DNA of 64,000 nucleotides from Eudorina sp. 2006-703-Eu-15 (Eukaryota > Chlorophyta > Chlorophyceae > Chlamydomonadales > Volvocaceae), in NCBI GenBank assembly GCA_003117195.1, contig BDSI01000049.1, positions 516,501-580,500 on the forward strand, in the 5' to 3' direction. Below the pieces are notes generated by a model. The model saw only the letters and a list, made by a program, of their open reading frames with translations, made no database searches and had not been told where the DNA came from. Below, in pieces: positions 57,030 through 64,000 of this stretch; within the stretch, counting starts at the first letter, position 1, and every line of letters starts with the position of its first letter. Position numbers and translations under genes: made by a program.

Positions 57030-60000
57030 TCACGCCACCCAGCGATAAAGCACCTCGCCCGTGTGCGGGTTCAACACCGTCGGCGGCAGCTGCGCCCCCT
57101 CGGCCAGCACCTCTCCACCACTCCCCGCGGCGCGGGGCCCGGCTGGCTCCCCCGCCCCGGCCACCCGCTGCTGCGGCGGCGGCGGCGGCAGCGGCTGCTG
57201 CCCCTGCGGCTTCTGGCCCTGCAACGATGGCGATGGCTTGCGGTCGTCCCGGGCCGTGCTGCCGCTATCGTGGCCCTGGGGCCCCTGCAGGGCACTGGGA
57301 CTGGGGCTGGGACCGGAGCCGGGGCCGGCTCCGCCGCAGGTCTGCTCCTGCTTGGGGGCCTGCTGCGGGGCCCGTGGCGGCGCTTTCTGGCGGCTCTGAT
57401 CCGCGTGGTGGTGATCCCCGTGTGGGGGGTGTTTGGGGTGCTTGCCACTGCCGGACAGCTGGCTGCGGTGCGCCTCCCGCACGGCGGCCACCGCCCCATC
57501 CACGGAGGCGCCCTGGAGCAGCTGTGAGGGAGGGGCGGGCGGGGCATATAGGAAACTGGTAGACATGTTTTATACTGCGCTGCTTCGGGCGGGGGAAGGC
57601 AGAGGGCGGGGGTTGCGAACGTGGGAAGAGCGTTGAGGCGGCATCGGGTGGGCGGGGCGGGGCGGGGGCGGGGCGGCCGGCCGTACAGTGCAGTACATCA
57701 AAGTAGCGGGGCGGCTTGGCCGAGGGCTGCGGGCGCGCGATTCTCCCTCATGGGCCGGACGGACTCCCCTCGGTCCTGTGTGCTGTGCTCCGCGGGGGGC
57801 CCCGGTGGGTGGCCCCGGGGGCCCAGCGTTCACACGGCCCCGGGCCGCCGCACCCGCCGGCCCCTCCCAGGCCCCCGGGCCCCACCACCTCCCCCCCCGC
57901 CCCCACCTGCGCCACCATATCCGCCAGGTCCTGGTGCAGCCGGGCGAGGGACGCCTCGGTGGCGGAGCGGACCATGCGGCCCACCGCGGGGCGGAGCAGC
58001 GCCGGCACCCCTGCAGCGGACAGGTGTGCGATGTGCCGATGTCAGTGTGGTACGGCCGAGGGTTCGAGTCGTACACTTATGGGTGCTGTCGTACCTTTCG
58101 GTGAGAGCCCTTGCTTCAACTCCACGAGGCACCAGCAGGCGGTGCGGCTGCCGGCGGGGGTGGAGCGGTCGGGAGGGTGGGAGACCGCGCCTGCCGGCTC
58201 CACGGTTGGGGTGGCCACCGGCGGTGCCGCCGCTCCTTCGCCTGCGGAGGACGCCAACGGGGTGGCGGCTGCAGGAGGGGAAATCAGCCCCAGATCCTCA
58301 TTCGTGCCAGACTTGCTTTCTCCCCGTTGGAATTCGGAGCCGCCCGCATCGCACTCGGCCGGCACTTGCGGGCCCTTCCTGACCGAGGCTCCACTCTCCG
58401 TGAGCCGGGCCGTGGCGCCAGTGGCGGCAGGGGCCGGGGCTGACGCAGCGACTGGGCCTGGGGCGGAGTTCCCGGCCACGACCGCGGTGGCGGTGTCCGC
58501 GCCCACGCTGGCTGTGGGCGACAGCTGCCCTGCGACGTCCTCCCAGCCTTCCTCGAAGGGCGGCCCCTCCACCTCCACCTCCACAAACGCGCCGACGGCG
58601 ATCGAGGCGCCGCCACCCGTCACCCCACCACCGCCCGTGCGCCCCACCACCACCGCCTCCTCGTCTGCGGCCGCCAGGACCCCGCTGCCGCAATCGCCGC
58701 TGCGGGGCACCTCCAACGCCACCGCGTCGTCGCCGTCGCCAGCGGGCACGTGATCCACCAGCTGTGCCTCCTCCTCCTCCTCCTCGTCCTCCGCCGCCGC
58801 GGCCTCCTCGCAGTTCCCCTCGAAGTCCTGCCCATCCGCCACCCCCGGCGGAGGCCCCTCGTGGGCCGTCACCCTCCAGCAGCCCTCGAACCGCTCCAGG
58901 GTGTCCTGCGGCGGCGGAGGCAGGACGGCGGTGAGCGACCGGGGACCGGCGCCATGGTATGGACGGATGGGCGGACGGACGGACGGACGGATACGGGTGC
59001 GCCTGGTAACACGTTATGACGGTTTATAGGTTTTGACATTTGGTGCAGCTGTTGATGGGGAATGAGGAATGCGTGCGGCGATTTGGGTTCGCGGGTTGCC
59101 AACCCACTGCTCGTACCGTTTCGCAGTCCCACACAGCACGCTACACAACAACCGCAGTACGGCATCTTGACCGGTACGGCGTGGTACCGATCCCGACACG
59201 ACGTCGATGCGGTGACGGCAGGCTGGAGGGGCGAGGGGGGTACAGGCTGCTCACGGGTCGAGGGATTAGGGTTGCACTCACCCCGTGCAGTAGTTTGAAC
59301 CGCTGCACCAGGACCCGTGGGTCGCTGGTGTCCTCCTCCAGCCTGACCCGGTTGTGGAACCTGGCGTGGTGCCACAGGATGGAGGTCTCGCCCACCTGCG
59401 GCCGCCGACCAAACACCCCAAATCCCAGCAGGGGTAAAGGGGGTAAAGGAGGAGGGACAGACAGGAAGCGTCACAGGCGTGCAGGGTGACGATGCCGTAC
59501 TGTACGGCGACGGTGCCGTACTGTACGGTGATAGGAGGGGGGCTGGGAGCCCGGCTGGCGCCATTGCGCGACGGCCGACGGGTCACGCCCCATCATATGC
59601 CATAAGGCCATCACATCTACTCCACATCCCTCGCACTTCCCGGGCGGCTGGGTCGGGATGGGCCCAGCGCCGGGCGCAACTGACCCATGGGCCCGTCCGG
59701 ACTTGTCGAGTCGAGCGGCACATCAATACAGCCCATTAAACTGGGATAACAATGTACACGAAAGGGCCCGATTACGGGGCTTAAATGTGCCCGACCCGAG
59801 CACCCGACCCGACCCGTCCCGACCCGATACTGAACCGAACCCACCTGCGTCTCCTCGAACACACGGACCCGCGATTCGCCCCCGCCGGCGCTCCCAGAAG
59901 GCTGCGGCGACGGCGGCGGCGCCGATGTCACCTCCTCGCGGTCGCACACCTCCAGGATATTACGGAAGGCCACGCTCTTATCTGCCGTACGAAAGTCCGT

Positions 60001-61079
60001 ACCACAGCCGAGGGAAATAAGGTTCGGAACGCCTGGGCTCGAACTGAGTGTTGCGGTGCAGCGTGCTGTGCTGGGCGGCGTTGTGGACGGCGTTCAAGGG
60101 TTTCCCGCGACCTAAAAACTCCTTTCTCAAGTAGTGACGATCCCGACGGACCGGACTCGACGTGGCCTCACTGCCCTCACTGTAACACACAGGCGCCGTA
60201 GCCCGAGACCACCCCAGCCCAGTAAGGTCCATTTGCACTGCAATCGCCGCAGCCGCATCCCCAACCTTTTTTTCCCGCATGCTCCAGGGGTGCGCCACAA
60301 TCCCTAGGCTTCGCCGACGTACCTGGGTGTGTCAGCAACCCGAAGACGGCCTCCGGGGGAGCCGGCAGGTGACAGCGCAGCTCCACCGCCGCCATGTAGC
60401 CCGAGCCGCGATCGCCCGGGCTGACGCGGATGGTGGGCGGCGGAATGGCGGGCGCGCGGCGGCGCACCGCCCGCGGCCATGCTGGCGGCAGCGGCGGCTG
60501 CGGCGGCGGCAGTGCCGGCGGCGGCGCGGCTGTCGATGGCTGCGCTGATTGAACGTTCTCCACGGTGGCCGGGGTACGCTCCTCAGGCATGGCGGCAGAT
60601 GCCGCCAACGCCGCCGGCTGCTGCTGCTGTGGCGGAGCCGGGTCCACCGGTGCGGAAGAGGAAGGGGAGGAGGCGGAGGGCAATGGTGCGGGCTCCGCCG
60701 GCGTGGCGGCGGCCGCGATGGCCGCGCACTGATCTGCTGCGACTAGGGCGCTGGCATGAGACATCGGTTGAGCTCGGCTGGATACCAACGTGGCAGCCTC
60801 CAGGGCCTGGGAGGGGTCCGCGCCCTCGGGGCTGTTCCGGCAGGACTGCGGCTGGTGTCGCGGCGCCGCGCCCGGCGCCGCTTTGCGGCTGCCCTCCGAG
60901 TCGACGCCGTAACTGAAGTAGTGGAGATCCATGTGAGGCGGTTCGCGGCCGGACGCGCGGGCGAGCTGCTCCTCCGCCGGGCTTCCTTCGTGCCTATCCC
61001 TGCAAATGCGGCGACGGATGGCGAGGCGCGCCCACTTTGCAACACGTGCGCCTGCACCGGCCGGTTCGCAGAAGTTCAT
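57030..61079 (-). CDS. DUF220 / START-like (polyketide cyclase-lipid transport superfamily) protein
   Basis: Plant-type DUF220 protein with a START-like (SRPBCC) fold that probably binds a hydrophobic ligand; the function is unknown. Exons in phase: start-60,323, 59,981-59,845, 59,395-59,282, 58,905-58,095, 58,010-57,907 and 57,521-57,030. Motifs are VELRCHLPAPPEAVFGLLTH, PDKSVAFRNILEVCDREEV, SRVRVFEETQ, GETSILWHHARFHNRV, RFKLLHG, LERFEGCWRV and LLRPAVGRMVRSATEASLAR. About 230 acidic, Ala/Gly/Pro-rich residues are inserted between FEGCWRV and the C-terminal helix, and a Pro/Gln/His-rich tail follows it. About 180 low-complexity residues precede the domain. Possible starts are 61,385, 61,079 (MNFCEPAGAGAR, basic, targeting-like) and 60,932; the last gives 755 aa. 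Confidence 0.75.
57544..57582 (+). repeat. Dispersed repeat, copy 2 (pair with 19,401)
   Basis: Reads GCATATAGGAAACTGGTAGA then CATGTTTTATACTGCGCTG, similar to 19,401-19,436. It lies in the last DUF220 intron, just upstream in gene sense of the last exon's acceptor. Confidence 0.45.
58968..58995 (+). repeat. GGAC tetranucleotide repeat in DUF220 intron
   Basis: A short run of GGAC units with slight variation, in the intron upstream (gene sense) of the exon starting at 58,905. Confidence 0.6.
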
Positions 61080-61385
61080 AGATAGACAATCACAGCCAAA
61101 CAAATTCGCACCTCGGCGAGAATGTCGCGTCGCTGGTAAAGGAAGCTGCGCGCAGCCGCGGAAGCAAAACAGGGGGATGGAGTCGATCTGCGCAGGTAGG
61201 TGGTGGAGAGGCCCACCTGTACCCAAGGATCCAAAGTGGTCGTCTGCTGCCTCAACTTGTCGGAGCTGCAGGGACCTTGAGACTCGGGGCCACGGCCAAG
61301 CAGCTGCGCCCGTGACGCTGTACAAACCGCCCGAGGATTGAAGATCTGGAGTGCCTGAGATTGTTTGCTTCCAAGGTACAAGCAA

Positions 61386-63006
61386 AGGCGTACTTCACTT
61401 GGCGTCCGTGACTGCCGTAATAATAGAAGACCCTAGGAGACAGGGATTGCGTTCCGTAAGCATACCTTTGTGCAATCTGCATCCAAGCACCTCAGGGCAG
61501 GACACCGAAGCGGCTCCCTGGTGCAGTGTCACGGCATACCGGAGGTGCGTTTGCCGCAATAGCAATAGCCAATCATTAACGCGGCCCGATCGGGCGATTT
61601 CGTGGCTGCATGGAATTCGTGGCTTAGCAGTGTTTGGTCCAGGATCGGGTTCCAAGGTGCGAAACGTCAACGCACGTCAACGCACCCTCTGCCTCTTATG
61701 TCGCAGGGGGGCACACCCGCTGAGGCGCAGCAGTCGCCAAACGACGACGTTCGACGGAGCTCGGTTAGTTTGTGCGTTTCATCAGGGCGTTCGAGGTCTG
61801 TGACCCCGTTCTGGCGGTACGTGGGCGGGGCGCCTTCGCTGGACGAGGACGAGGACGAGGACGAGGACACGGAAAACTCTTTTGAGGGGGGCGTGGCAGA
61901 GCTGTCTAGTGTAGGAGTGCGCCCGGTCAGCCTGTCAGGCCTTGGCGCCTCATCAAAGCGCGAACGCACCTCGCACGCATCTTGGATGGGGCAACAAGCC
62001 GCAAGCCGCAAGCCGTGAGCGGTCAGCGTTCAGCGGATGGACCTCTCATGAGCCTCGCGTCTAAGAGTGGTCCGAGGTGGCGGCCGGGAGCCGCGGTTCG
62101 TTTTGGACCGCCGGACTGACCCATGGGTCGGTCACCCTCTAGAGTAGCACGTTGCGGCGGACGAGCGAGACGAGAACCAAGGACCTCTCTCCCCACGGCC
62201 CAGTCATCCTCGTTCTCGCGTGGCATATGTCAGATGACCATTGTCTATTGTCAATTAATCCCTTCTTGATGCTTTGTTTCACGCAGGAGTTAGTTCAGGA
62301 GAGGCGCATAATTTCTCTGGTTTTGAGTCTTATTCTCCCTCTTCCGGGAACGCCGAAGGAGCTGACCCCGGGGGCCCCCTGCCTCTAGCGACCCAGGGGT
62401 CGGCGCAATGGCGGCGCCTTCCATCGGAGGTGTCCCGCCCATCTTCGGGCGCCGAGCCGCATCTGCCGCAAATGATAACACGAGGCTGGTTCAGGTACGA
62501 CACGCCGTATTTCTGTTGGGTCCTTCTGACCGTACAGTCAGATAAGTGTTTGGGACAAGTCAGCGTTGCTGCCGTGTTATACACGCCGGCGTAGTGTCAA
62601 TTCCGATCGAGCATATTGCAATTGTCTGCCACGACCGTGAAACTGCGGTGCCTTGCATTACGGTAACACGCGCTTAGAACCAGCGTTGTTACCGAATTAC
62701 ATTGCGGGAAGAACGCTGTAGCGGCGTTATTACCGTAATGCAATACGCCACAGTTTTCACATATCGTGGCGTTCGTGGCAGATATTGCCCGCAGTGGAAT
62801 TCCCGTGTGTGGTTAATACGATAACAACGCTGGCCAATCCCTACCCCGAGACTCCTGCATGTGCATTGGTTGCGGACAAGAGTCCCCTAATTCAAACTGT
62901 ACTCGTAGATGCGCGACGGACATGTGCGCTGCCGTACTGTCGTATCCTGGTATAATGTAATGTGTCCACGTCCGTTGTTGCGCTGCATTGATGCCGCCGC
63001 CCGCAG
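61386..63006. other. Divergent intergenic region, DUF220 / HSPA12-like
   Basis: Contains both promoters and any unresolved first exons. The right half (about 62,200-63,000) is low in GC and includes the foldback element listed separately. A TATA-like TATAATGTAA lies at about 62,951. One plus-strand frame near 61,602-62,018 has an acidic DEDEDEDED run but no ATG at its start. Confidence 0.4.
62616..62787. repeat. Foldback / MITE-like inverted repeat element
   Basis: The left arm (about 62,616-62,667) and right arm (about 62,729-62,787) are inverted copies sharing CTGCCACGA, GTGAAA(A)CTG and a perfect TTGCATTACGGTAA core. A second small stem (CAGCGTT/AACGCTG) lies in the loop. No open frame is present, so it would be non-autonomous. 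Confidence 0.6.
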
Positions 63007-64000
63007 TCCGCCCGCGCGACGACGGTCGTGGCGATCGATGTCGGAACGTACGGCAGGTACGTCTTTAGTCAGTGTACGGTGAAGGGCTGATGGCTGTGCG
63101 GCGTCTCTCCGCGCGCGTTTTTCAGGGCTTGGAAATTATTTCGCGACGTCACTGATGAGCCTCGATCTCTTGCCCTAAAAATGAATTCGATCCAAAACCA
63201 AAACCAAAACCAAAAGCAAACGCACCCAAACGCAGACATCTCTTTGCCTGAACCGGTTTTTTCTACGTCATCGCGCCACGGTATCGTATTGCAGTGGCTT
63301 CGCGTATGTTATCCGTCGCCCGGGAGAGGGCGGCCGCGTTCGCGTCCACCTCCATACCGATTGGCCCGACCGCAGCGCCGCCGCCAATGGCAGCGGCGCG
63401 GGCGGTACGGCGGCAACGGGTACGGCAGGCGCAAGGCCGCCCGCGGCCGATCGGTACCCCAAGACGCGGACGGCGCTGCTGCTGCGGGGCGGCAGGGGTG
63501 AGGAGTTCGGGTGGACTGCCGTACGGAAGTACTGCGATATGGACGAGCAGGCGCGTCTGGACGGAAGGTAAAGCGGGTCGGGTCGGGGGGTGCAGCGACG
63601 CGCCCCCGAGTGCACGAACCGGCGTTTGCTTAGGACGCACCAACGTCCTGGGTTTAGGGAATGGGTACATGTCGAACATGTCGTACATGTCGTGCATGTA
63701 GCATGTTACTAAAAAACAAAGCTTGTGGTGAGGAAGCTTTGGCTGTCACCAATGACCCGCGGGGTCCGCTGTAGCATCCTTACTAGTAAATTGGCCGTCC
63801 GTGGTGGAGGGGACGTGCGTGATGGCGCGCAGACCCTTGTGCACGTGGCGGCAGGTACCGGCGGTGGCCGCACCGGTGGTAACTAACGGTTTGATGACCA
63901 CCCCTGCGGACCCGCCCATTGTGTCGTACCGCGGTGCAGGTACTTCTTGGTGTACGGCGACGTGTTCAAGCTGGGCCTCCAGGACCCCGGGCGGGTGCCC
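63007..64000 (+). CDS. HSPA12-type Hsp70-like ATPase, partial at the window edge
   Basis: N-terminal part of an Hsp70-superfamily ATPase of the HSPA12 type. Exons in phase: 63,007-63,056 (ATTVVAIDVGTYGSG across the junction, the phosphate-1 loop), 63,295-63,567 (GFAYVIRRPGEGGRVRVHL, then HTDWPDRS, a Gly/Ala-rich insert, DRYPKTRTALLLRGGRG and EEFGWTAVRKYCD) and 63,940-past 64,000 (RYFLVYGDVFKLGLQDPGRV). VVAIDxGT...GFAY, a DWP block, PKT-TALL and a Phe-Gly-aromatic segment are the order expected for HSPA12 proteins. The first recognised exon follows an acceptor (CCCGCAG) with an in-frame stop just upstream, so the start codon lies in an unidentified earlier exon. The remainder is outside the window. 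Confidence 0.8.

Noticed and set aside
61602..62018. Plus-strand frame with a DEDEDED run
   Set aside because: No ATG at its start, weak codon bias, and no donor that links it to the HSPA12-like exon. Could be an upstream exon but is unsupported.

Overview
The window looks like nuclear DNA of a volvocine (Chlamydomonas/Volvox-type) green alga. The reasons are a GC-rich, intron-dense sequence with GT-AG introns and short exons, long Gln-, Ala-, Gly- and Pro-rich stretches inside otherwise ordinary eukaryotic proteins, plant-type gene families (a plant-type SEC16, a DUF220 START-like protein, agmatine deiminase), and decayed retroelements lying in introns. No bacterial operons, CRISPR arrays, rRNA or convincing tRNA genes were seen. 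Gene models were spliced by eye from donor and acceptor sites and reading phase, so internal exons are mostly firm but several 5' starts are not.

Layout. 1-7.2 kb is gene-poor, with one possible minus-strand gene (2,420-3,088). 7.2-20.7 kb is a minus-strand sodium:solute symporter of at least 17 exons. Its introns hold a Penelope-like reverse-transcriptase remnant (about 8.7-9.1 kb), a LINE 3'-end remnant (about 16.9-17.9 kb) and a long hairpin (18.4 kb). Divergent from it, 21.6-26.1 kb is a plus-strand agmatine deiminase. 27.5-30.8 kb is a plus-strand phytanoyl-CoA dioxygenase (PhyH) family protein. Convergent with that is a minus-strand two-domain rhodanese-like protein (about 31.5-34.4 kb). 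Its start lies 391 bp from the divergent start of a very large SEC16 gene (34.8-52.4 kb, 13 coding exons, 4,456 predicted residues). 53.8-55.4 kb is a four-exon gene for a 252-residue protein I do not recognise. 57.0-61.1 kb is a minus-strand DUF220 (START-like) gene. At the right edge, 63.0-64.0 kb holds the first recognised exons of an HSPA12-type Hsp70 gene that runs off the window.

How the genes relate. They are independent eukaryotic genes, not a pathway cluster. SEC16 organises COPII exit sites on the ER. Agmatine deiminase belongs to the arginine-to-putrescine route. The symporter would sit in a membrane and import an unidentified solute. The PhyH, rhodanese and DUF220 proteins have no identified substrates.

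The most unusual material is (1) the enormous low-complexity, prion-like SEC16 with a recurring F-F-D-x-L cassette, (2) a set of about 50-75 bp intronic repeats that start with a splice-donor-like GTAAGTAT and recur in introns of several unrelated genes, (3) a rhodanese protein apparently lacking both active-site cysteines, (4) two sizeable foldback structures, and (5) the unrecognised 252-residue protein.
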